The notes under the pieces are model-generated. The model had not been told where the DNA came from, searched no databases, and was given only the letters and a program-made list of their open reading frames with translations. From the NCBI GenBank assembly GCA_963834305.1, contig CAWIAX010000002.1, forward strand, positions 992,001 to 1,056,000: a DNA stretch of 64,000 nt, in the 5' to 3' direction. Made by a program: the position numbers and the translations under genes. Below are positions 35,496 through 43,390 of this stretch, piece by piece. This stretch comes from JACCXG01 sp963834305. GTDB lineage: Bacteria > Acidobacteriota > Vicinamibacteria > Vicinamibacterales > 2-12-FULL-66-21. The number at the start of each line of letters is the position of its first letter. The stretch's first letter is position 1.

Positions 35496-36978
35496 GTGTT
35501 CTCGACCGCAGGGGTGACCGACGAGCAGCTGCACGCGATGTGGTACGCGTGCAGCGAGATCTCCAGCCAGCCGGACACGCGCCAGGCGTCGCGGCGGCTG
35601 TCGGAGCGTTTGTCGCAGATCATCTCCGCGCCCACCGCCGTGTTCCGGCGCGACGTCTCCCCCTGGACCCTCGTCGCCAGCGCCGTCGCGCCAGGCATCG
35701 ACCGGGCGCACGCCCCGTCGCCGTCCGCGGCCCTGCTCGAGGAGCTGGTCCCGGTCGTGGACGCCTCGTATCTGCCCATCGGATCGGCGGAAGACGGCAA
35801 GCGCGTGCAGTGGACACCCGTCCCGCTGGACGAGGAGGTGCCGTCGCAGTGGATGCTGCTGCTGCCGGGCGACTGGCGGACCGGTCCGGCGGCGCAGTGG
35901 CTGCCCCGCTTTGCGCGCACCGCGTCGATGGCGCTTCGTCTCTCGGCGGCGCGGCAGGCCGCGCGCAAAGGAGAAGGCCTGGCAGCCGTCGCCTACTCGT
36001 TCGCGCGCAAGCTGGGGGAAATCACCGGCGACCGCCCGCTCCACCAGTTCATCGTCGACGCCGCCGCGCGCACCGCCAACGCCCGCCTCGGCGGGCTCGC
36101 TGTGTATGAAGCCAAGGAGGGCGCGATGGCCGTCGCGGCGACCTATGGCTACCCCGCCGAGGCCGTGGACCACGTCCGCATCGTCCCCGGGTCGGGGATC
36201 ATCGGCGGCGTGTTCGCGTCGAAGAAGCCGCTGCTCGTGCGCGACACCACCCGCGTGCCCGGCCTGAAGCCCCGCAGCCGGCGGTATCAGACCGCCTCGT
36301 TCATGGCCATCCCGATCGTGGCCGGCCAGGACGCGCTCGGCGTCGTGACGCTGGCGGACCGCAGCGACGGCCACCCGTTCACGCGCAACGACCTGGCCGC
36401 GGCGCGGGTCATCACGGCGCTCTCGGCGCTGGCGCTGGTCCGCGAGCAGCTCACCCGGCTGCGCGACGAGCTCTCGCATGCCGCCGCGATGGATCCCGCT
36501 GACGGAGATGTTCAACCGGCGGTATCTCCACACCCGGCTCGACGCCGAGCTCGAACGGAGCCGCCGCAGCGGCCTGCCGACCGCCCTGCTCATGCTCGAC
36601 GTGGACCATTTCAAGAGCGTGAACGATCAGATGGGGCACCAGACCGGCGATGCCGTGCTGCGCAAGGTCTCGGAGATCGTCCGCCACTCGGTGCGCGCGT
36701 CGGACGTGTGCACGCGCTACGGCGGCGACGAGTTCGCCATCGTCGTGTCGGAGAACGCCACCAGCGCCGTGCAGACCGCCGAGCGCATCCGGCACCGCGT
36801 GGACGCGTTCCAGTGGGCGGCGCTGGGACTGCCGCCGGCGCTGCACGTGACCGTCAGCATCGGCGTGGCGATCGGGGAGGTCGGCGAGGCGGCGGAGAGC
36901 CTGCTGCGGCGGGCGGACGAGAACCTCTATCACGTGAAGGCGGGGGGCCGGAACGGGGTGTGGCCGCGAGAGGGGTAA
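35496..36978 (+). CDS. GAF-GGDEF diguanylate cyclase, one frameshift
   Basis: About 493 residues after correction. GTG 35496 follows AAGGAG. The first 170 residues are an uncharacterised sensor-like region. A GAF domain lies at about 175-320 (DRPLHQFIVDAAARTANARLGGLAVYEAKEGAMAVAATYGYP; VPGSGIIGGVFASKKPLLVRDT; FMAIPIVAGQDALGVVTLADR). One extra C in GATCCC near 36492 shifts the frame. The GGDEF domain then continues (PLTEMFNRRYLHTRLDAEL; DVDHFKSVNDQMGHQTGD; RYGGDEFAIVV; VSIGVA), with an intact GGDEF site. It makes cyclic di-GMP, a common positive signal for exopolysaccharide. A sigma-54-like promoter lies upstream. Confidence 0.88.
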
Positions 36979-37095
36979 GGGGGCACGTGACGTGCGACTC
37001 ATCTAAAGGCTGAGCTGCCGGAGCCCAAAGGCTGACACTGGGTGGACTTGCCGATGTCCCCGCACGGATTTGCTGGCAATTTCATGCATCAGTTC

Positions 37096-37111
37096 GGGAC
37101 TCGAAGTTGCT
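37096..37111 (+). promoter_or_regulatory. Possible sigma-54-type promoter before PEP-CTERM gene
   Basis: GG (37097-37098), ten bases, GC (37109-37110) within TTGCT. The -24 side matches only at GG. The expected start near 37122 is too close to ATG 37125 but compatible with ATG 37137. This is the weakest member of the set. A second imperfect candidate, TGGCAA with TGCA at 9-base spacing, lies at 37074-37088. Confidence 0.3.
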
Positions 37112-37124
37112 ACAAGGTAAACGG

Positions 37125-37874
37125 ATGAGGCTAACGATGGACGTGATCTGGGAAAGCAAGTCTTTGGCGCGTGGGTTTGTTGCTGTCGCGAGCACCGTGA
37201 TTCTGTCCCTCGCGGTCTCCGCCGTGCCGGCGCACGCCGATCCGATCCGGATGGATTTCCTCGGATCAGGCCGCTCGTCGACAGTGGGCATCACCGTCAA
37301 GGACGGCGCGGCGACGCTCTTCGCTGGCAACGTCAAGGCTGGCGAGTTGAACTGGCGATGGCTCGACGGCACCCCTGCGGGGTTTGCGGCGGAGTTCTAT
37401 ACCTACTGCATCGACGCCACTCAGTATCTTCGCGATCCCCAATACATCACCATCCGATCGATGGATGACTTCACATCGCCGGCCGCCGGCTCGGGCAGCA
37501 GCATCTCGTGGCTGTTCAACACCTACGCGGGCGACATCCGGAATGGTGGCACTGGCACGCAGGCCGCGGCGCTGCAGCTGGCCATCTGGGAGAGTCTCTA
37601 CGACACCGATCGCAACCTCGCCACCGGCAACTTCAGCGTGAACGCCACGAGCGCCATCCTCAGCCAGGCCGGCATCTATCTGAGTGCTCTCAGCTCGATC
37701 AACCCCTCGGGCTCGACGGCCGCCTGGCTCGACGTGGACGGGGCATCGACCACCGCGGCATTCCGCGGGCAGGACCAGGTCACGCACCAGCCGGTCCCGG
37801 AGCCGTCCACCCTGCTGTTGCTGGCGGCCGGAGGCCTGGCCGCGTGGCGCCGGCGCGCGGGGCGGCCGGCCTGA
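37125..37874 (+). CDS. PEP-CTERM protein with Cys-Gln thioester (TED/TQXA-like) domain
   Basis: A 249-residue surface protein. The signal peptide ends AVPAHA. The body has the two motifs of Gram-positive thioester adhesin domains: Tyr-Cys-Ile-Asp in EFYTYCIDATQYL and the Gln segment GTGTQAAALQLAIWESLYDT. The cysteine is the only one in the protein, which argues against a disulfide. The C-terminus VPEPSTLLLLAAGGLAAWRRRAGRPA is a canonical PEP-CTERM exosortase sorting signal. A second copy of the gene follows at 38530. It should be anchored or released at the surface within the exopolysaccharide matrix and may form covalent bonds through the thioester; that activity is inferred. Confidence 0.88.
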   Translation: MRLTMDVIWESKSLARGFVAVASTVILSLAVSAVPAHADPIRMDFLGSGRSSTVGITVKDGAATLFAGNVKAGELNWRWLDGTPAGFAAEFYTYCIDATQYLRDPQYITIRSMDDFTSPAAGSGSSISWLFNTYAGDIRNGGTGTQAAALQLAIWESLYDTDRNLATGNFSVNATSAILSQAGIYLSALSSINPSGSTAAWLDVDGASTTAAFRGQDQVTHQPVPEPSTLLLLAAGGLAAWRRRAGRPA

Positions 37875-38059
37875 TCGGTTGTAGCCTCTACGAGGCAGGC
37901 TGGCGGCGTCGCGCAACACGCCATTGTGGTTAGCCCCAGAAAAGCCCCGCGAAAGTGTAAATCACCCGCCCGGCGGTCTTAAGTCGCCGTGATTAATGGC
38001 CGGTTGAGTCAAACATCAAAAAACACTTTTGAAATTCGGCGTGGCGCATGCCTCGACTC

Positions 38060-38075
38060 GGGAATAGCGTTTGCA
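38060..38075 (+). promoter_or_regulatory. Sigma-54-type promoter before small gene 38131
   Basis: GGAATA, with GG at 38061-38062, ten bases, then GC at 38073-38074 within TTGCA. The predicted start is about 38086, 45 bases before the ATG. A TCAAAA-N5-TTTTGA dyad lies about 30-45 bases upstream. Confidence 0.4.
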
Positions 38076-38130
38076 AAACGCGAATCGAAGACTTCACATT
38101 AGGACCGTGGGCTTTGGAGTGCTCAATCGG

Positions 38131-38385
38131 ATGGAGATTCGTTTCGTCTCGTCGCTGACCGCTGAGGACGAAGATGCGTTTGCTCCCGCAGTTCTAAAGG
38201 CGGTGAGTACACTCCTCGACCAGCTGCCCATCGCTTATACCCTGCGCATAGAGACGACCGGCGCGCAAGTGCTCCAGCATGTGCATGTGGCAGCTCTGGA
38301 AAACCCGCTCGGCAGACTCAAGTCGGCGGACGGCCGGACTATAGCACCGTTTCCAAGTTCGTCCAGCAAGTCAGATGTCGCGTGA
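38131..38385 (+). CDS. Small hypothetical protein
   Basis: 84 residues from ATG 38131 (MEIRFVSSLTAEDEDAFAPAVLKAVSTLLDQLPIAYTLRIETTGAQVLQHVH...). No signal peptide or membrane segment is seen, and the family is not recognised. The reading frame is supported mainly by its position. It begins 45 bases after a predicted sigma-54 start site and lies between two PEP-CTERM genes. Base composition here is lower in GC than in the flanking genes. Confidence 0.5.
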   Translation: MEIRFVSSLTAEDEDAFAPAVLKAVSTLLDQLPIAYTLRIETTGAQVLQHVHVAALENPLGRLKSADGRTIAPFPSSSSKSDVA

Positions 38386-38434
38386 AACCCATAGCCTGCA
38401 TTGACTTAACGGCCACCCTGACGTTCGCTTCGTC

Positions 38435-38451
38435 GTGGTTAGGAATTTGCT
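38435..38451 (+). promoter_or_regulatory. Sigma-54-type promoter before second thioester PEP-CTERM gene
   Basis: TGG at 38436-38438, ten bases after GG, then GC at 38449-38450 inside TTGCT. The -24 has TGG and the G at position eight of the consensus. The predicted start is near 38462, giving a 68-base leader before the TTG at 38530. Confidence 0.5.
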
Positions 38452-38529
38452 GTCTCGTAACTATCTAGACCCGCATCCAAGCGAGATTCGGGGGCAGGTG
38501 GGCGGAACGCCCTTAGGCGGAGGCGACTA

Positions 38530-39231
38530 TTGAGACGCATTAGCGGGATCGGGATCTTCGCGTTTGTCACACTGTTGCTGCCAGTCACCACGGAAGCAGC
38601 CACTCTCGATTTCACTGGCATGGGACACCGCAGTGTGGTCACCGTTGGGGGTCCGATCCAAGGGACTTTCTACGCCGGTGAACTGAACTGGTCCTGGACT
38701 GGCGAAGTACCGTCGGGCTTCGAGGCGTCAATCTACACGTATTGTGTCGACATCATGAACGCGCTGACGGACCCGCAACAGGTCACGGTCCGATCTTCCG
38801 ATTTGCTCACGGCTTCGGCCGCTGATGCTGGAGGGAAGGCCGCATGGCTGTTCAACACGTTCGCCCCGGGAATCCGCCAGTCCGGCACGGGGACGCAGGC
38901 TGCAGCCCTTCAGGTGGCAATCTGGGAGGCGCTTTACGACAACACCGCCAATCTGGCCTCTGGCGCGTTTTCACTGGTGACCAGCGCAGGCGTGTATGGC
39001 GGCCAGGCAAACGCCCTTGCCATCGCGAATCAGGCGAACAGCTATCTGCAACAGTTGTTTAGCGCCCCTGGTGGGGGCTACAACACCGGGGCAGCCGTGT
39101 GGCTCGACGCCACGGCCGGGGGGCAAGATCAAATCACCAGGGTGGTGGAACCCTCAGTCTTGGTGCTGCTCGGTCTGGCGGCGGTCGCCGTCGCCAGGCG
39201 AAGAGGCACCGTCTACTCGGTTGACGCGTAG
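38530..39231 (+). CDS. Thioester-domain surface protein with degenerate PEP-CTERM
   Basis: A 233-residue paralogue of the 37125 product. It starts at TTG with GGAGG seven bases before. The signal peptide ends near PVTTEA. Shared motifs are AGELNWSWTGEVPSGFEASIYTYCVD (the only Cys) and WLFNTFAPGIRQSGTGTQAAALQVAIWEALYDN, again matching the Cys and Gln positions of thioester adhesin domains. The C-terminus VVEPSVLVLLGLAAVAVARRRG has the helix and arginine cluster of PEP-CTERM, but the first proline is Val, so exosortase recognition may differ. It is followed by the 53-residue PEP-CTERM gene. Confidence 0.85.
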   Translation: MRRISGIGIFAFVTLLLPVTTEAATLDFTGMGHRSVVTVGGPIQGTFYAGELNWSWTGEVPSGFEASIYTYCVDIMNALTDPQQVTVRSSDLLTASAADAGGKAAWLFNTFAPGIRQSGTGTQAAALQVAIWEALYDNTANLASGAFSLVTSAGVYGGQANALAIANQANSYLQQLFSAPGGGYNTGAAVWLDATAGGQDQITRVVEPSVLVLLGLAAVAVARRRGTVYSVDA

Positions 39232-39269
39232 CTTCGACGACTATTCTGTCTGGAGGAACGCCAATTCTC

Positions 39270-39431
39270 ATGGTCAAGCAGATTGCTGTCTCTCTTGTCG
39301 GGCTCCTTCTTCTGATGCCCACCTTAGCCTGGGCCAGCAATTCCATCGCTGTGCCTGAGCCGTCCACGACCCTTCTCTTGATCGTCGGCGCGGCTGGAGT
39401 CGGCGCTCTGCGGAGGTTCGCAAGGAAATAG
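39270..39431 (+). CDS. Minimal PEP-CTERM protein (signal peptide plus sorting signal only)
   Basis: Only 53 residues. Residues 1-23 form a signal peptide (QIAVSLVGLLLLMPTLAWA). The next seven residues lead straight into VPEPSTTLLLIVGAAGVGAL and the basic end RRFARK. After removal of both processed ends only a handful of residues would remain. GGAGG lies thirteen bases before the ATG. The start lies 38 bases after the thioester gene, so the two are probably co-transcribed. It might act as an exosortase decoy, a signalling peptide precursor, or be a remnant of a longer gene, though both signals are perfect. Confidence 0.75.
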   Translation: MVKQIAVSLVGLLLLMPTLAWASNSIAVPEPSTTLLLIVGAAGVGALRRFARK

Positions 39432-39455
39432 CCGCCTTCGGCGCTTGAGGACAGC

Positions 39456-39674
39456 ATGCATTCACCACTCATTCCCATCGACGCGTCCCCAGCTATGAGC
39501 CCAGGCGCTGAGCCTGTCGTTGCACCAGTCATCCGGCTTACAGGTACGTGTCCACGGTGCCATTCGGCCGTCGCCCGTCGAATCGAGCAAACGGAATGGC
39601 TGACTTTGTTTGGCTGTCCCGACTGCGGTTGGACCTTCGCGAAAGCACTACGGTCGGGTTCGCTTCGCGACTAA
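39456..39674 (+). CDS. Small zinc-ribbon protein
   Basis: 72 residues. Two cysteine pairs (TGTCPRCHSAVARRIEQTEW and FGCPDCGWTFAKAL) make a treble-clef or zinc-ribbon fold. The N-terminal 25 residues are Pro/Ala-rich. It follows the minimal PEP-CTERM gene by 24 bases and is the last gene before a strong inverted repeat. Function unknown; short zinc ribbons often bind nucleic acid or partner proteins. Confidence 0.65.
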   Translation: MHSPLIPIDASPAMSPGAEPVVAPVIRLTGTCPRCHSAVARRIEQTEWLTLFGCPDCGWTFAKALRSGSLRD

Positions 39675-39685
39675 TCGAGAACGGG

Positions 39686-39742
39686 GTCGGATAAGCGAAC
39701 AACTCCCACGCGCCTCGGATGGGCGTCGTTCGCTTATCCGAC
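39686..39742. terminator. 15-base inverted repeat between convergent genes
   Basis: GTCGGATAAGCGAAC (39686-39700) is a perfect inverted copy of GTTCGCTTATCCGAC (39728-39742) with a 27-base loop. The stop codon of the FemAB-like gene lies inside the right arm. No T-run follows on either strand. It probably acts as a bidirectional transcription barrier or RNA-end protector, though a mobile-element remnant is also possible. Confidence 0.5.
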
Positions 39743-40774
39743 GTGTCGATAGGCTATTCTTCCAATTCCTGACAAAACGGCATCCGGAAGGACCTGCACG
39801 AGCCGGCGGGCTATGCCTTCCATGGGCCGCCGCACGGCACCGGTAGGCCGTGGGCCGGGGTTACGCGCATATGTCAACGTAGTTGGAATAGTTCCAAAAC
39901 GGCTCTTGAACTTGACCAGCCCCTGGTTGAGGGGATCGGACCGGCCGAGATCCAAACGCGTCAAGCCACGATGTTTTCCCTGCTCCATGGCTGTCCAGAG
40001 CAGCAGCGGCATCGCTCCCGAGGCGTGCTCTCGGGCGTCCGAGGCGCCGTACTTGTAAAACAGCGTGCCGTTGTGCTCGAGCGTCACGATCGAGGCAATT
40101 GGATGCGTGCCCCTCATCGCGACATGCACGACGAAACGCTCGCCCAGGAAGGTTCGGAGGTTGTCGAACCAATGCCGAGGTTGAGGCGGCCACCCGTGTC
40201 TGCGGCGAGTGCGCGTGTGCAGCGTGTAGAAGGACTTCAACAAACCATCCGCTTGACCGCTTCGGACGTGAACTCCGTCTCGCTCCGCACGTCGAATTTT
40301 TCGTTGAATCGAGTCCTTGTGCAGCCGATTGAACAGCTCAGACGTCGGGGGCTGCAGATCCGCCACGTGAAGGACGTACTTCTCTGACTTGCAGAATCCT
40401 TCCGGCGGCCTCTCCAGTGACGTGGGGCGCAACTCGATGTATCGAAGATTGTCGCGTTTTCGGACTTCGCGCAGGTGCCCGAACAGTTCAGGCGCGGCGT
40501 TCCCGTCCGCCGCCAGAAGCGGCTCCGCGTGATCGGCGAATGGGACCGAGACTAGTCGTCTGCCTGTCAGCCAGCTGTTGACCAGGCAAACGACCAAGCC
40601 GTCAACCAGCGGGCCGACCGGGGCCGACGTGGTATACGCCACGCAGGAGTAGCCGTAGGACGCCTGCAACGCCAACAGCCATCCGGGTGAGTGAAAAACG
40701 GAGGCCGCTGGGTGGGTCTGCACGAAGACTTCCCAGCGGGGGTCGCGCAGCGGATCCAGCGAGTAAACGGTCAT
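39734..40774 (-). CDS. FemAB-like GNAT acyltransferase, PEP-CTERM/EPS associated
   Basis: 346 residues with the double-GNAT architecture of FemAB/BioF2-like proteins. Key segments are VFHSPGWLLALQASYGYSC, PFADHAEPLLA, the central KDSIQRKIRRAERDGVHVRSG basic helix, the HPIASIVTLEHNGTLFYKYGASD strand-loop and GLTRLDLGRSDPLNQGLVKFKSRFG. Relatives are found in XrtA/PEP-CTERM exopolysaccharide loci. The substrate is unknown, but transfer of an aminoacyl or acyl group to a sugar or polymer is likely. It is convergent with the zinc-ribbon gene. Confidence 0.83.
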   Translation of the reverse strand: MTVYSLDPLRDPRWEVFVQTHPAASVFHSPGWLLALQASYGYSCVAYTTSAPVGPLVDGLVVCLVNSWLTGRRLVSVPFADHAEPLLAADGNAAPELFGHLREVRKRDNLRYIELRPTSLERPPEGFCKSEKYVLHVADLQPPTSELFNRLHKDSIQRKIRRAERDGVHVRSGQADGLLKSFYTLHTRTRRRHGWPPQPRHWFDNLRTFLGERFVVHVAMRGTHPIASIVTLEHNGTLFYKYGASDAREHASGAMPLLLWTAMEQGKHRGLTRLDLGRSDPLNQGLVKFKSRFGTIPTTLTYARNPGPRPTGAVRRPMEGIARRLVQVLPDAVLSGIGRIAYRHVG

Positions 40775-40854
40775 ATTCGTGCGGCACTGGGTGACACGAC
40801 TCCCACGGCAGGAATTATCTCCGCCGGGAGCGCTCTAAGGTCCTCAGCCCAGAA

Positions 40855-40864
40855 ACAAAAGTCT
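40855..40864 (+). promoter_or_regulatory. ACAAAAGTCT, candidate activator half-site
   Basis: The 10-base word ACAAAAGTCT also occurs, on the other strand, as the right arm of the dyad at 53950-53984. Here it lies about 110 bases before the GG of the sigma-54-like promoter of the TPR gene. Confidence 0.3.
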
Positions 40865-40973
40865 CCATAACCGGGTAGTTTCTGAGCTCGTCGCACTCGA
40901 GCGCCTGGCCAAAATAAGCCATAAAGACCTGTTTCGCAACCATTTAGACTGCCGCATCACGACAGCGATGCCC

Positions 40974-40989
40974 CGGAAGAGTCCTTGCT
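40974..40989 (+). promoter_or_regulatory. Sigma-54-type promoter before TPR lipoprotein gene
   Basis: GGAAGA, with GG at 40975-40976, ten bases, then GC at 40987-40988 inside TTGCT. Nearly the same string (GGAAGAGTC, then TTGC) occurs before the PIG-L gene at 58916. The predicted start near 41000 leaves a very short leader before ATG 41009, so a later in-frame start may be used. Confidence 0.42.
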
Positions 40990-41008
40990 CTGAGCTAAGC
41001 GACCCTCT

Positions 41009-43366
41009 ATGCCTATACTCCTACGGCGGTCGGACGTGTCCGCACATCCGAGCATCGGCCAGCAGCGCAACAGCCTCTCCCGATTGGGCGGTTCAGCCCA
41101 GTCGTTAGCTCTTGTCTGCGGGCTCCTCTTGCTTGCGGTGGCTACTGGCTGTCGGTCCGACCCTCAAGCGATCAAGCGTCGAAGCCTCGATCGCGCCGAC
41201 CACTACGCCCAACAGCATAAAACGGCAGAAGCGGTGATCGAGTACCGGAACGCCGTCCAGGCCGACCCCGGCGACGGCGAGTCGAGACTGCAGCTGGCGA
41301 ACGCCCTCCTCAAGAACGGTCAAAGAACAGAAGCAGTCCTGGAGCACGTCCGGGCGGCGGACCTGCTGATCACGCGACCGGACGTCCAGTTGCGAGCTGG
41401 CAATCTGCTGCTGCTGGCCGGCCGGTTCGATGATGCGAAAGTCAGGGCCGAGAAGGCGCTGATGGCGGCACCGCAGAACGTCGATGCCCAGATTCTACTC
41501 GCCAATGCGCTCGCAGGTCTAAAAGACATCGAGGGCGCGATCGCGGAGATCGAAGAGGCCATTAAGCTCGAACCCGATCGCGGCACCGCCTATACCAGCC
41601 TGGGGACGTTCGAGGCGGGCCGCGGCCGCATGGAGGCGGCGGAATCGGCGTTCCTCCGAGCAACAGAGCTCGATCCTCGCGCGGTATCGCCGCGTCTTGC
41701 GCTTGCCAACTTCTACTGGACGGGTCGCCGATGGCCGGAAGTCCACGAGGCGCTCGAGAAAGCACTCGCCCTCGAACCGAACAACCTGCTGGCGCATCGC
41801 GCCATGGCCAGTTGGGGACTTGCGGTCAATCGCTTGGAGATCACCGAACAGCATCTCAAGCGCATCGTGGAACTGAGCGAATCGCCCGAAGCTGCTTTCG
41901 CGCTCGCGGACTTCTACACAGCGCGTGACGAACAATCACCAGCCAGAGAAATACTGCAAGCTCTCACCTCCTCGGCCAGGTCCGCGACTCCGGCCCGGAT
42001 CAGGCTGGCGGCACTCGACCACGCCGCGGGACGCCACAGCCAGGCTTACGCATCGCTCGATGACGTGCTCCGCGAAGATGGCGACAACGTGCAGGCGCTT
42101 CTGGTACGGGCCGCGATGCTTCTCGCGGATGGTCGCTCGGAGGATGCGTTCGTCTCCGCCAACCGCGCCACTGAACTCCGCGCCGAATCGCCCGCGGCCT
42201 TCTTCACGCTCGCGCGGGTGCAAACTGCCAGGAGGCGACCTGATGAGGCGATTGCCGCGTATCGCCAGGTGCTGAGGCTGAATCCTCGAGCCGTCGGTGC
42301 GCAGCTTGCCCTCTCTCGGTTGCACCTTGCATCAGGCCAGACGACCCAGGCCGTGGACCTTGCTGAAGATGCCTTGAGAACCGACCCGTCGAACCCCAAC
42401 GCACGACTGACACTGGTCAGTGGGCTGCTCGTGCAGGGCGAGCTCAGACGCGCGGATGTCGAGATCTCGGCTCTCAGCAAGGCTTACCCCGACTCGGCCC
42501 CGATCGAGGCCAAGCGAGGTGTTCTTCTCGGCCTGCAGCGCGACCCGGCCGGCGCCAGGCGCGCCTTCCAGAACGCCCTACGCTTGCAGCCCGGATTGCT
42601 CGAGGCCACAGCGGGGCTGGTCGCCCTCGACATGGCGCAGAAGGATACGGGAGCGGCGTTGTCTCGGGTTGATGCGCTGATCAGCAGTCCGGACGCAGAC
42701 CCGGCAGCCCTGATGCTGGCGGCGCGAACCTACGCAGGGAGCGGCAACCTGCGCACTGCCGAAGAACTGCTGCGTCGTCTTGTCCAAAACAGCCCGGAGT
42801 ACCTGCCCGCTTATAGCGCCCTCGGCGGCCTGTACGTGCGCCAGAACCGACTGGACGAGGCGCTCGCGGAATTCGAAGACCTCGCCCGCCGCGATGCGAA
42901 ACCGATCGCCGCACTGACCCTGGCGGGTATCATTCTCGAGGCCAAGGGGAGAACGCCCGAGGCGCGGGTCAGATATGAGCGGGCCGTTCAGATCGACCCG
43001 TCGGCACCGGTCGCGTCCAACAATCTTGCCTGGATCTACGCGCAGGGGGGTGGCAATCTCGACGTCGCCCTGCAACTCGCGCGCGCGGCGTCCCTGAGGC
43101 TGCCAGACTCGACAGAGGTCGCCGATACGCTCGGGTTCATCTATTACAAGAAGGATCTGGTTCCACAGGCAATCCAGACGCTGCGCCGGGCCGTCGCGCG
43201 GGACCCGGACAATGCCGTGTATCAATACCATCTGGGCTTGGCATTCGCCAAGGCGGGCGACAAAGGCGCGGCTTCGCGCCATCTGAAGCGCGCGATCGCC
43301 TTGAACGCTGAGTTCGACGGAGTCGCCGAGGCCAAGGCACTGCTGAACGAACTCGCTGCCAGCTGA
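41009..43366 (+). CDS. TPR-repeat lipoprotein, PrsT-like (PEP-CTERM system)
   Basis: 785 residues. A lipoprotein signal with lipobox VATGC (Cys about residue 48) is followed by roughly twenty tetratricopeptide repeats (for example AVIEYRNAVQADPGDGESRLQLANALLKNGQ, AIAEIEEAIKLEPDRGTAYTSLGTFEAGRG, VDLAEDALRTDPSNPNARLTLVSGLLVQG). Architecture and locus resemble the PEP-CTERM-system TPR lipoprotein PrsT, although that is usually somewhat longer. It likely sits in the outer membrane or periplasm and supports polymer export or assembly. The rfbB start follows its stop after 24 bases, so it probably leads that operon. Confidence 0.85.
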   Translation: MPILLRRSDVSAHPSIGQQRNSLSRLGGSAQSLALVCGLLLLAVATGCRSDPQAIKRRSLDRADHYAQQHKTAEAVIEYRNAVQADPGDGESRLQLANALLKNGQRTEAVLEHVRAADLLITRPDVQLRAGNLLLLAGRFDDAKVRAEKALMAAPQNVDAQILLANALAGLKDIEGAIAEIEEAIKLEPDRGTAYTSLGTFEAGRGRMEAAESAFLRATELDPRAVSPRLALANFYWTGRRWPEVHEALEKALALEPNNLLAHRAMASWGLAVNRLEITEQHLKRIVELSESPEAAFALADFYTARDEQSPAREILQALTSSARSATPARIRLAALDHAAGRHSQAYASLDDVLREDGDNVQALLVRAAMLLADGRSEDAFVSANRATELRAESPAAFFTLARVQTARRRPDEAIAAYRQVLRLNPRAVGAQLALSRLHLASGQTTQAVDLAEDALRTDPSNPNARLTLVSGLLVQGELRRADVEISALSKAYPDSAPIEAKRGVLLGLQRDPAGARRAFQNALRLQPGLLEATAGLVALDMAQKDTGAALSRVDALISSPDADPAALMLAARTYAGSGNLRTAEELLRRLVQNSPEYLPAYSALGGLYVRQNRLDEALAEFEDLARRDAKPIAALTLAGIILEAKGRTPEARVRYERAVQIDPSAPVASNNLAWIYAQGGGNLDVALQLARAASLRLPDSTEVADTLGFIYYKKDLVPQAIQTLRRAVARDPDNAVYQYHLGLAFAKAGDKGAASRHLKRAIALNAEFDGVAEAKALLNELAAS

Positions 43367-43390
43367 CCATCTAAACGGAAGACGATCACC

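Noticed and set aside
37074..37088. TGGCAATTTCATGCA as a sigma-54 promoter
   Set aside because: Good words, but GG and GC are nine bases apart rather than ten. It is kept only as an alternative to the site at 37096.
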